Positions 1-6,414 of a stretch of 7,003 nucleotides of DNA are shown here, piece after piece (position 1 is the first letter of the stretch; every line of letters begins with the position of its first letter). The notes under the pieces were generated by a model, which had not been told where the DNA came from, made no database searches, and worked only from the letters and a program-made list of their open reading frames with translations. Where the stretch lies: contig JBFLVQ010000504.1 in NCBI GenBank assembly GCA_040758525.1, forward strand, positions 1-7,003, read 5' to 3'. The position numbers and the translations under genes were made by a program. This stretch comes from JBFLVQ01 sp040758525 (lineage in GTDB: Bacteria; Acidobacteriota; Blastocatellia; Chloracidobacteriales; JADJPF01).

Positions 1-1
1 T

Positions 2-226
2 CGTGAAGGTGGAGATAGCGAAATATCAACTTATTCGCACCTAATTTTGAATTTCTTAGAATATTGGGCAGTTCAAGATCTGCTTGGAGAGCTAAAAGCC
101 AGACAGGTAATAGAATTTTGGACGACAGATCATTACACCTGGATATATAAAATAGTGCTTGAGCAAAATCGCGATATTGCAAAAGTTGTTTTTAAATACA
201 AACTAATACCACCATCACGCACCTAA
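2..226 (+). CDS. 3' end of an unrecognised protein (5' truncated by the window edge)
   Basis: An open frame runs from the window edge to a TAA at 224-226 and gives 74 residues with no start codon in view, so this is the C-terminal end of a longer gene. The visible part has mixed helix/strand character, is rich in aromatic residues (WTTDHYTWIYKIV near the middle, residues about 42-54) and ends in a basic, proline-containing tail (KYKLIPPSRT). I see no signal peptide, membrane segment or catalytic motif and do not recognise the family. The other two forward frames are broken by stops early in this stretch, and the frame is followed 31 nt later by a hairpin, which fits a real gene end. Whether it is coding at all remains moderately uncertain because only 74 codons are seen. 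Confidence 0.55.
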   Translation, partial: REGGDSEISTYSHLILNFLEYWAVQDLLGELKARQVIEFWTTDHYTWIYKIVLEQNRDIAKVVFKYKLIPPSRT

Positions 227-257
227 TTCTAACTGCCAGGCCAGACTATCTTCCTAT

Positions 258-289
258 GGTAAGCTGCCTATGCTCTTGGGTAGCTTGCC
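258..289 (+). terminator. Possible terminator hairpin without a U-tract, after the truncated gene
   Basis: The arms GGTAAGCTGCCT (258-269) and GGGTAGCTTGCC (278-289) can pair over 12 bp (9 Watson-Crick, 3 G-U) around an 8-nt loop. It lies 31 nt after the stop of the left-edge gene, where a terminator would be expected. No T-run follows, so an intrinsic terminator of the classic kind is not shown. The right arm overlaps the predicted -35 box of the next gene, so the element could instead be part of that promoter region. Confidence 0.4.
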
Positions 290-313
290 TGAATGCATTA
301 TCTGAAAGATAAT
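285..313 (+). promoter_or_regulatory. Predicted sigma-70-type promoter of the SCO gene
   Basis: TTGCCT (285-290) is followed by a 17-bp spacer and GATAAT (308-313), a 4/6 and 5/6 match to the -35 and -10 consensus with ideal spacing. The start of transcription would fall near 320, leaving a leader of about 37 nt before the ATG at 357. This argues against the in-frame TTG at 315 as the start of translation, because that codon would lie upstream of the transcript. Based on sequence match only. Confidence 0.55.
297..313. promoter_or_regulatory. Perfect inverted repeat over the -10 box (possible operator)
   Basis: ATTATCT (297-303) and AGATAAT (307-313) are perfect inverted copies separated by GAA. 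The right arm contains the whole predicted -10 box GATAAT, so a dimeric protein bound here would block RNA polymerase. The symmetry and placement suggest a repressor operator. It does not match any operator consensus I can name, and no regulator gene is in view. Confidence 0.35.
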
Positions 314-356
314 ATTGGGCACAAAAGCATATAGTTTATTAATGGGGTTAAAGAGA

Positions 357-989
357 ATGTCTGGCCAAAAAAGTACTTATATATCTCTTCTACTAATATT
401 GATCGCATTGGTAGCGGTAGCCTGTCAAAAGCAGGCGCAAGGTAATTCTACAGACGCATCTATCAAGGTTCTTTCTCCACCTACAGCATTGACGACACTA
501 GAGGATCGTGGTCCACTGACCGACTTCTCCCTAACTGATCATAAAGGGCGTAAAGTAACATTGGCAGATCTGAAAGGACAGGTTTGGGTGGCCGATTTCT
601 TCTTTACAAATTGTGTTGCTGCCTGCCCAACTATGACTGCACGTATGGCAAAGCTACAGCAAAGCCTTGCCACAACCGGACTGCGATTAGTCTCAATCAC
701 AGTGGATCCTGAGCATGATACAACTGCCGTGCTTGCCCAATATGCACAGCGCGCAGGAGCAAAAGATGATCAATGGCTCTTTTTGACGGGTGAAAAGGCT
801 AAGATCATAGAGCTTTCTGTAGAGGGTTTTCGCCTTAGTGCTAGTGAAGATCCTAATACGCATAGCCAACGTCTGGTATTGGTGGATCGTGAAGGACATA
901 TACGTGGCTACTACCGCAGTGATGATGATGGTGAGATTGAGCAATTGCGACGTAATGCGGAGGCATTGCTGAAAGCAGAGAAATCTTAA
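357..989 (+). CDS. SCO1/SenC-family copper-binding thioredoxin-fold lipoprotein
   Basis: The protein has 210 residues from the ATG at 357. It opens with a lipoprotein signal: a short polar start, a hydrophobic stretch at about residues 9-22, and a lipobox ending in Cys23 (AVAC). The rest is a SCO1/SenC thioredoxin fold. FSLTDHKGRKVTL starts the domain, FFFTNCVAACPTM carries the metal-binding C-x3-C pair (Cys86, Cys90), SITVDPEHDT is the usual segment after it, and His169 in NTHSQR is the third copper ligand of the family. Members bind copper and help assemble the CuA site of cytochrome c oxidase, or act as thiol reductants, at the outer face of the membrane. No oxidase genes are nearby, so the partner is unknown. 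The start at 357 was chosen for its signal peptide and the predicted transcript start near 320; ATG 342 and TTG 315 are in-frame alternatives. The ribosome site is weak (GGGG at 344-347). Its stop overlaps the stop of the convergent gene. Confidence 0.88.
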   Translation: MSGQKSTYISLLLILIALVAVACQKQAQGNSTDASIKVLSPPTALTTLEDRGPLTDFSLTDHKGRKVTLADLKGQVWVADFFFTNCVAACPTMTARMAKLQQSLATTGLRLVSITVDPEHDTTAVLAQYAQRAGAKDDQWLFLTGEKAKIIELSVEGFRLSASEDPNTHSQRLVLVDREGHIRGYYRSDDDGEIEQLRRNAEALLKAEKS

Positions 990-1624
990 TCCTCTTGTTG
1001 TTCACGCAGCAGAGTCGAGGAGATGTCAACGCGGAAGAGGTTGGCAGAAATGCCACTAAAGAGGTGTTGCCACTGGATTGGCACTCTTAGATCTTCTAGA
1101 CATTTCAATTCCTCACCCTGCTTGCGGCAGGCTACTAGAAAGCGGCTACCGTGCCTGGCAATATCTCTTAGCGCAGTTTGCATAGTGGTCTCATCAGGAT
1201 AATAGCGTGCTGAAAGGATGCGCTCGGCAGTATCATAGCCGACTATAAAGGTGCATCCTGCTAATAGTGCTACCTTCTCAACGAAAGTAGCAGCACGCGA
1301 AATTATAATATCTTGGTAGCCGATGAATTGTGCCAACCGACGCGCCACTTCAGTCTCATCTAGTGTAGGCTTGTCAACATTGGCTATAGAGAGTTCGTAA
1401 TTGACCTTATTGCCCAAAATTATCGTGGCAACTTCTGCTAATTGGCGATGGCCATCGTGTAGAGGGTTGAACGAGCCGGGCAAGATACCGCCATGATGTG
1501 GTAGATTTTCTAATATTTCACCATTGTTAGTAACCAGCAGTGCCTGTCGCTCACCGCGCCAGAATGCTTGCCAGAGTTCTGTGTAGATAATTCGCGACAG
1601 TGCCTCTGCCACGGTAAGCCTCAT
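986..1624 (-). CDS. Nucleotidyltransferase (cytidylyltransferase fold), NMN adenylyltransferase-like
   Basis: The protein has 212 residues from the ATG at 1624-1622. The nucleotide-binding signature GSFNPLHDGH lies at residues 50-59 (HxGH = His56 to His59), and the second family signature ISSTLLR is at 201-207. Between them are blocks such as ELSIANVDKP (77-86), RAATFVEKVALL (110-121) and FIVGYDTAERI (126-136). Enzymes of this fold transfer a nucleotide from ATP or CTP to a phosphorylated substrate. The closest named activity is nicotinamide-nucleotide adenylyltransferase (NAD synthesis), but the substrate here is not established and it is not typical NadD. From memory, relatives with this motif set often carry an N-terminal CinA-like domain. 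Here only about 45 residues, mostly a helix with WQAFWRGERQALLV, precede the motif. The start was chosen because it overlaps the stop of the upstream zinc-ribbon gene as ATGA. A TTG at 1648 is an alternative. No Shine-Dalgarno site precedes 1624, so translation is probably coupled. Confidence 0.82.
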   Translation of the reverse strand: MRLTVAEALSRIIYTELWQAFWRGERQALLVTNNGEILENLPHHGGILPGSFNPLHDGHRQLAEVATIILGNKVNYELSIANVDKPTLDETEVARRLAQFIGYQDIIISRAATFVEKVALLAGCTFIVGYDTAERILSARYYPDETTMQTALRDIARHGSRFLVACRKQGEELKCLEDLRVPIQWQHLFSGISANLFRVDISSTLLREQQED

Positions 1625-1794
1625 AAGGAAGTATTGCAGATACGGCAATGCGTACGTCGCTTTGCATTAAGGGCATGGCAATGCTGACAACGATTGTACA
1701 TTGCACGTGCGAATAGATTGGTAATGATCGCACTAACCAGCAAAATTGCAGCTAATAACAATAGACTTAAAACTGTGCCCCAAATTCCTTTCAT
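1621..1794 (-). CDS. Small membrane-anchored zinc-ribbon protein
   Basis: The protein has 57 residues. Residues about 5-28 form one hydrophobic membrane helix (GTVLSLLLLAAILLVSAI and on). A basic turn follows, then a four-cysteine zinc ribbon: C36-x2-C39, ten residues, C50-x2-C53 (RCQHCH ... HCRIC), two residues of which are extra histidines beside the ligands. It would be a single-pass protein with a metal-binding tail; by the positive-inside rule (FARAMYNR, KRR) the ribbon faces the cytoplasm. Function is unknown. It is the first gene of a two-gene minus-strand unit, and its TGA overlaps the ATG of the nucleotidyltransferase gene by 4 nt. I chose ATG 1794-1792 because GGTGA lies 4 nt upstream. 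The in-frame ATG at 1809-1807 adds MFGEY, has no visible ribosome site, and cannot be excluded. Confidence 0.7.
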   Translation of the reverse strand: MKGIWGTVLSLLLLAAILLVSAIITNLFARAMYNRCQHCHALNAKRRTHCRICNTSL

Positions 1795-1885
1795 ATATTC
1801 ACCGAACATAGCATAGCAGACCGTTTTTTGCCACTGTATGAATGGACTAGATGCGCTATCACAATTGCACGATCAGAACTAGCAC

Positions 1886-1915
1886 TTGACATTAATGGGC
1901 GTTTCTGTTTATAGA
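1886..1915 (+). promoter_or_regulatory. Predicted sigma-70-type promoter of the TPR gene
   Basis: A perfect -35 box TTGACA (1886-1891) is followed after 18 bp by TATAGA (1910-1915), a 4/6 match to the -10 consensus. Transcription would start near 1922, giving a leader of only about 13 nt before the ATG at 1935. The site sits in the divergent region between the zinc-ribbon gene and the TPR gene. No comparably good promoter for the minus-strand unit was found there. Confidence 0.55.
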
Positions 1916-1934
1916 GAAAGGCAATTAAAAGTCT

Positions 1935-4208
1935 ATGAATATCACGATCTTGCGTGGGCCGCAAGCCACGCTGCAAAATCATCCCGCGATTGCCAGTATT
2001 ACTTCCGAATATACATTTCATTTGGAAGTAGACGCGAAGATTCCCTGGGCTGCTGCGCGCCGCTTACTTGCACTGATGCGTGCGCGCCTTGGTAACGAGG
2101 TTGTTGAGAAAGCGATCTTGCCTCATAGGGCGCTCCTCAGTCTAGTATTACGCCGACTAGTAGCACAACTTACTGAGGAAGAACAGCGTATACGTGAGGA
2201 GAATTCTGCCCTAAAACTTGGCTTATTACCCAATACAGCTCTTAATCCACGCCCTTTGATCGAAGCCTGGGCTGATCTGTTCAGTGAATTGATTGGGGGA
2301 CATCAAATATCACTAATATTTCCCAATATTGCTTGCTTAGATCTAGAAAGTATACATTTAGTAAGACCGCTGCTACGTCGTAAGTCTACCCAACTAACAT
2401 TAGTGTTTGGTTGTGATCCAACTATTTCATTGGAGGATAACCTATCGGCACGTATCGTTAAGATGGTTGAGAGCCAGCTCAAGCTACTAGAAACTCTTCC
2501 AGATACCAGTGTGGAGGTAGTTACTGAGGGGGGAAGCACTGTTGATGGTAATAGAGAAATAGCAGCGCTGGTTGATCCACTTGATGATGAACTTGAGCGT
2601 ATCGCTTGGCAAACGCTTGCCGATCCACGCCTTTATTTACAATCACCACGTTGTAAGCAGGTATTTAACGGTATCTATGCCGCTTTTGAGGCTTTTGGTT
2701 TTGCTACTACATTACGTCTGATAAGCCGATTGACAAAACGTTTCCCAACCAAGTTACCAGAAGCGGCGCGGCTGCATATGCTCGCAGGGCTTGCCGCACA
2801 CAACCTTGCACCTTTAACCAATAGCGAAGATGAGCTGTCTCAGCTTGCTGAGAAACATTTTTCTATTGCCCTTGAGAAAGAGACTATACCAGCTCAACGT
2901 GTACAGATACTCTATCGTCTCAGTCTGTTGGCAGCACGTAGCGAGAAGGATTTTGATTTAGGGCTATCACTGGCCGAGAAGGCTTTTGAGGAATTGCTTG
3001 CAGATCCCTTGCCGGCTGGACAGGCAGCCTTTTACGAGGCTTGGGTACGTAATGCGCGTGCTTATACATTCTTTCAGCTTGGACGATTGACAGAGGCAAG
3101 AGCTGATTGTGAGGCAGCCATAGAGTTATTGCGTGAACAGGGAGCACAACTTGAGCTGCCTGCTGTGGAAATTACTATTACTCGGCTATTACTGCTAAAT
3201 AATCTTTCCCGGTTGGCCAAAGCTGCTGGCGATCAGGTTCAGGTCTACCACTGGCAACACCTATGTGATAAATGTAAGATGGAGATCCCATCAATCAAGC
3301 GACCTTCTTATCAGTGGCTCTCTTTCCAAACCGATGTAAGCGATCTGATGGCAGCCGTACGCCATTATACAGTGTTGTTAGATGAGGCAAAGCATGAATT
3401 GAATCCTCAATTGGAAATGATCTGTGCACACTCATTGGGCGATCTGTATTATCGTTTAGGTGATCCCTGGCAAGCTTTTCATCATTGCCAAAACGCACTA
3501 CGTATAAGACGAATAATTGAAGAAGATTCGCCGGATGAAATCTTTACCGAGGAGCTTAATTGTGGCCTAACAGCTTATCGAGCTGGTCAATGGGATGTTG
3601 CAGAAGCGAATTTCCGCCGTTTGTTGATTAATCAACTATGCGCCGAGCCTGCTTGTCAAGCAGAAGTGTTGGCAGCATTAGCAATGGTGACTGCACAACA
3701 GGGTGATGCACGCCGTGCCGAGCATTTTATTAATGAGGCAAGTGTAGAAGCACATAAGGATATCGGTTCTGATATTCTCTTCCGAGTGATGCATGCGGCA
3801 GGCGAGACACAACTGGTATTAAAACGCCGGGACAAGGCTATACAGGCTTTTCAGCTTGCCCTCTCACTTGCCGATGAAGAAGATACGACAATTGCTCCAG
3901 AAGAGCTTTTAGGTGTTTTAGCGGGTCTACAAGAGTGCGGCAATAATGACTTAAATCTACTGGTCAAAGCCCTCTTATTACTGCCAGCGGCATTACATAG
4001 TGCTAACACTTGGTGGGAGCTGCCTCGTTTACTACCGAAATTTACCCTGCTTGCTGAATTGGGCTATTTCGCTTCTCAGCGACCTGAGCAGGAAGAGCTT
4101 GCCGCGGCTCTACATAAACTTATTGCCGCAGGTGGACAACGCCTAGACTGCCGTGAAGAGATGGAGCGTTTATGCGCCTGTCTAGCCTACTATGACTTCC
4201 CTTACTAA
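1935..4208 (+). CDS. Large TPR-repeat protein with a degenerate STAND-like N-terminal region
   Basis: The protein has 757 residues, no signal peptide and no membrane helix, so it is probably cytoplasmic. From about residue 270 onward it is almost all amphipathic helices. Clear tetratricopeptide-like units lie at about 364-400 (WVRNARAYTFFQLGRLTEA), 491-525 (HSLGDLYYRLGDPWQAF), 537-565 (AGQWDVAEANF), 574-607 (QQGDARRAEHF) and 613-646 (RRDKAIQAFQLAL). TPRs bind proteins, so a scaffold or sensor role is likely. Residues about 106-165 resemble the Walker B and following region of MalT/AfsR-type STAND ATPases (ISLIFPN, then LDLESIHLVRPLLRR, then LTLVFGCDP). However, the acidic Walker B pair is missing and no Walker A P-loop is seen upstream. 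There is no DNA-binding domain. The ATG at 1935 is the first possible start, because an in-frame TAA lies at 1926-1928. GAGAAAGG (1914-1921) is 13 nt away, too far to be a good ribosome site. I cannot assign a specific function. Confidence 0.8.
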   Translation: MNITILRGPQATLQNHPAIASITSEYTFHLEVDAKIPWAAARRLLALMRARLGNEVVEKAILPHRALLSLVLRRLVAQLTEEEQRIREENSALKLGLLPNTALNPRPLIEAWADLFSELIGGHQISLIFPNIACLDLESIHLVRPLLRRKSTQLTLVFGCDPTISLEDNLSARIVKMVESQLKLLETLPDTSVEVVTEGGSTVDGNREIAALVDPLDDELERIAWQTLADPRLYLQSPRCKQVFNGIYAAFEAFGFATTLRLISRLTKRFPTKLPEAARLHMLAGLAAHNLAPLTNSEDELSQLAEKHFSIALEKETIPAQRVQILYRLSLLAARSEKDFDLGLSLAEKAFEELLADPLPAGQAAFYEAWVRNARAYTFFQLGRLTEARADCEAAIELLREQGAQLELPAVEITITRLLLLNNLSRLAKAAGDQVQVYHWQHLCDKCKMEIPSIKRPSYQWLSFQTDVSDLMAAVRHYTVLLDEAKHELNPQLEMICAHSLGDLYYRLGDPWQAFHHCQNALRIRRIIEEDSPDEIFTEELNCGLTAYRAGQWDVAEANFRRLLINQLCAEPACQAEVLAALAMVTAQQGDARRAEHFINEASVEAHKDIGSDILFRVMHAAGETQLVLKRRDKAIQAFQLALSLADEEDTTIAPEELLGVLAGLQECGNNDLNLLVKALLLLPAALHSANTWWELPRLLPKFTLLAELGYFASQRPEQEELAAALHKLIAAGGQRLDCREEMERLCACLAYYDFPY

Positions 4209-4246
4209 CAGTGGCGATAAGGCTTATTGAAATTCCTACTATTTCA

Positions 4247-4275
4247 TTGTTTTCCCCTACTTAATGTGTTATATT
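4247..4275 (+). promoter_or_regulatory. Predicted sigma-70-type promoter of the transketolase gene
   Basis: TTGTTT (4247-4252), a 17-bp spacer and TATATT (4270-4275) give a weak -35 and a strong 5/6 -10. Transcription would start near 4282, leaving a leader of about 66 nt. It is the best promoter-like pair in the 139 nt between the TPR stop and the transketolase start. Confidence 0.45.
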
Positions 4276-4278
4276 TCG

Positions 4279-4306
4279 CGCCTTCCCGTCAAGGCGGGCC
4301 TTTCTT
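4279..4306 (+). terminator. Probable intrinsic terminator after the TPR gene
   Basis: CGCCTT (4279-4284) and AAGGCG (4291-4296) form a perfect 6-bp stem with a 6-nt loop. GGCC and a short T-rich run (TTTCTT, 4301-4306) follow. It lies about 70 nt after the TPR stop. The stem is short and the T-run is separated from it by 4 nt, so strength is uncertain. A transcript started at the predicted transketolase start near 4282 would lack most of the left arm and so escape termination. Confidence 0.45.
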
Positions 4307-4331
4307 CATTAATAACTCAACCTCTTCGCCG

Positions 4332-4338
4332 AAAGGAG
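4332..4338 (+). promoter_or_regulatory. Strong Shine-Dalgarno site of the transketolase gene
   Basis: AAAGGAG lies 9 nt before the ATG at 4348 and is the best ribosome site in the window. It fixes the start against the internal Met6 codon. The preceding CCTCTTCGCCG could pair weakly with AAAGG, but the stem is only about 5 bp with a bulge. Confidence 0.7.
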
Positions 4339-4347
4339 CTGACTTAA

Positions 4348-6414
4348 ATGAGCCTCGATAAGATGACTCTTGATGAGCTCTGTATCAATACTATTCGTAC
4401 ACTCTCTATGGATGCAGTACAGAAAGCGAATTCGGGACATCCGGGTACGCCAATGGCATTGGCGCCAGTTGCCTATACATTGTTCAACAATTTTATGCAC
4501 TTCAATCCCAAGAATCCGCACTGGCCCAATCGCGATCGTTTTGTGCTCTCAGCAGGTCATGCCTCTATGCTGCTCTACAGTACACTGCATATTAGTGGTT
4601 TTGACCTTCCCCTTGATGAGATTAAACGGTTCCGTCAGTGGGATAGTAAGACTCCGGGCCATCCTGAATATCACCTCACGCCCGGCGTTGAGACCACTAC
4701 TGGCCCGCTTGGACAGGGCGTAGCCAACTCGGTTGGTATGGCAATTGCCCGCAACTGGCTGGCCAACTACTTTAACCGTCCTGGTCATGAGATTGTCGAT
4801 TACGCTATCTTTGCAATCTGTGGTGATGGCTGTTTGATGGAGGGCGTATCCAGCGAGGCGGCCTCGCTGGCGGGTCACTTAGGTCTCTCTAAACTCGTCT
4901 GGATTTATGATAATAACAACATCACAATCGAAGGCAATACTGCGCTCGCTTTCACTGAAGATGTCGCGACTCGCTTTATGGCTTACCATTGGAATGTGCA
5001 GCGCGTAGGTGATGCTAATGATCGAGAATTGTTACAGCGTGCGATCGAGACGGCACTTAAACAGACCGATCGGCCCTCTTTGATCATTGTTGATAGCCAT
5101 ATTGCATATGGTGCGCCTAATAAACAGGATACTTCTGGAGCACACGGTGAACCACTCGGCGAGCAAGAGATAAAACTCACCAAACAGCGCTATGGTTGGC
5201 CTGAGGATGCTCAGTTCCTTGTTCCTGAGCGTGTTTCTGAATATACCAATAACTGTTATACACGCGGTCAGCAGCAGGAAGAGGAATGGAAAGCCAAGTT
5301 TGCTGCTTATGCCAAAGAGTATCCCGAATTGGCAAAACAGTGGGAGTTGATGCAGGCTGATAAACTTCCTGAAGGTTGGGACAATGAATTACCAGAATTT
5401 CCTGCCGATCCTAAAGGGTTGGCAAGCCGTGAATCCTCCTCTAAAGTACTTGCTGCAGTAGCTAAGAAGGTTCCCTGGCTAATTGGCGGTTCAGCCGATC
5501 TTACCCCTTCAACAAAGACCCGCATTCCAGATAGTGGCAGCTTCCAGAAAGGAAGTTATAATGCTCGTAACATACACTTCGGTGTACGTGAGCATGCAAT
5601 GGGGTCGATTCTCAATGGTATGGCGCTTAGTAAAGTGCGCCCATACGGTTCTGGCTTCCTGATCTTTTCCGACTATTCACGCCCAACCATGCGCCTATCG
5701 GCATTAATGGAGCTGCCTGTTACTTATATCTACACACATGATTCGATCGGTGTAGGTGAGGATGGTCCTACCCATCAACCAATCGAGCATCTAGTCTCGT
5801 TACGTGCAATTCCCGGCTTGGTAGTAATACGGCCTTGTGATGCCAATGAGGTAACCGAGGCATGGCGTTATACTATGCAGGCCGGTCATCGGCCTAGTGC
5901 CTTGATTCTTAGCCGTCAAGCATTACCTACTTATGACCGTAGCAAGTATGGTTCGGCTCGTGGACTTCATAAAGGCGCTTATATACTAGCCGATTGTGAG
6001 GGAATGCCACAGGTAATCTTGATGAGTACTGGTTCAGAGGTTCAATGGTGTGTTGGCGCATATGAGAAGCTAAAGATAGATGGTATCAGAGCACGTGTAG
6101 TAAGTATGCCTAGTTGGGAACTATTCGAGGAGCAGCCAGAATCTTATAGAGAAGAGGTGCTCCCTTATGAATGTCGTGCACGTGTAGCAGTAGAAGCAGG
6201 CTCGTCGCTAGGTTGGCGTCGTTATGTTGGTTTGGAAGGAGCAATCATTGCACGACGCGAATTTGGCGCTTCTGCACCACTCTCTGAGCTACTCAAACAG
6301 TTTGGCTTCACGATCGATAATGTAGTTACTGAGGCGAAAGCATTATTGGCTGGTGTTCCAGCTACTACTGGCACTCGCTTGTTGCCGCATATTCCTGGGG
6401 TAGAAGAGTCATAA
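4348..6414 (+). CDS. tkt: Transketolase
   Basis: The enzyme moves a two-carbon ketol unit between sugar phosphates (for example xylulose 5-phosphate to ribose 5-phosphate) in the non-oxidative pentose phosphate pathway. It uses thiamine diphosphate and a divalent metal in the cytoplasm as a homodimer. The 688 residues are slightly above the usual 650-680 and appear intact. Visible family residues include SGHPG (His31), SAGH (His71), GHPE (His105), the cofactor motif starting GDG at 159-161 and ending at Asn190 of YDNNN, and SGAHGEPLG (His265). Also present are Arg361 and Ser388 for substrate phosphate, the catalytic Glu415 in GVREHAM, SDYSRP (441-446), EDGPTHQP (Asp472, His476) and Arg523 in LSRQ. 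The three domains follow in normal order: PP-binding about 1-330, Pyr about 355-525, C-terminal about 540-670. It has its own predicted promoter and a strong ribosome site, so it is probably a single-gene unit. Its stop overlaps the convergent binding-protein gene by 6 bp. Confidence 0.97.
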   Translation: MSLDKMTLDELCINTIRTLSMDAVQKANSGHPGTPMALAPVAYTLFNNFMHFNPKNPHWPNRDRFVLSAGHASMLLYSTLHISGFDLPLDEIKRFRQWDSKTPGHPEYHLTPGVETTTGPLGQGVANSVGMAIARNWLANYFNRPGHEIVDYAIFAICGDGCLMEGVSSEAASLAGHLGLSKLVWIYDNNNITIEGNTALAFTEDVATRFMAYHWNVQRVGDANDRELLQRAIETALKQTDRPSLIIVDSHIAYGAPNKQDTSGAHGEPLGEQEIKLTKQRYGWPEDAQFLVPERVSEYTNNCYTRGQQQEEEWKAKFAAYAKEYPELAKQWELMQADKLPEGWDNELPEFPADPKGLASRESSSKVLAAVAKKVPWLIGGSADLTPSTKTRIPDSGSFQKGSYNARNIHFGVREHAMGSILNGMALSKVRPYGSGFLIFSDYSRPTMRLSALMELPVTYIYTHDSIGVGEDGPTHQPIEHLVSLRAIPGLVVIRPCDANEVTEAWRYTMQAGHRPSALILSRQALPTYDRSKYGSARGLHKGAYILADCEGMPQVILMSTGSEVQWCVGAYEKLKIDGIRARVVSMPSWELFEEQPESYREEVLPYECRARVAVEAGSSLGWRRYVGLEGAIIARREFGASAPLSELLKQFGFTIDNVVTEAKALLAGVPATTGTRLLPHIPGVEES

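Noticed and set aside
36..228. Direct repeat CGCACCTAATT at 36-46 and 218-228
   Set aside because: An 11-base match pair is expected several times by chance in 7 kb, and there is no duplication of flanking bases or mobile-element sequence between the copies.
315..356. TTG at 315 or ATG at 342 as the SCO start
   Set aside because: TTG 315 lies upstream of the predicted transcription start, and neither codon has a ribosome site. The ATG at 357 gives a compact lipoprotein signal.
990..1021. Possible hairpin between the convergent SCO and nucleotidyltransferase ends (TCCTC/GAGGA outer, TTGTTG/CAGCAG inner)
   Set aside because: It needs G-U pairs and a 4-nt one-sided bulge and has no T-run on either strand, so it is too weak to annotate as a terminator.
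1810..1885. Promoter for the minus-strand zinc-ribbon/nucleotidyltransferase unit
   Set aside because: The candidates, such as TTGTGA-17-TCATAC read on the minus strand, have a poor -10 match and cannot be told from chance.
4217..4227. Short palindrome ATAAG-G-CTTAT just after the TPR stop
   Set aside because: Five-base arms with a 1-nt centre are expected by chance at this length, and it does not overlap the predicted promoter.
4321..4338. Leader hairpin hiding the transketolase ribosome site
   Set aside because: The possible pairing of CCTCTT with AAAGG is about 5 bp with a bulge, too weak to claim regulation.
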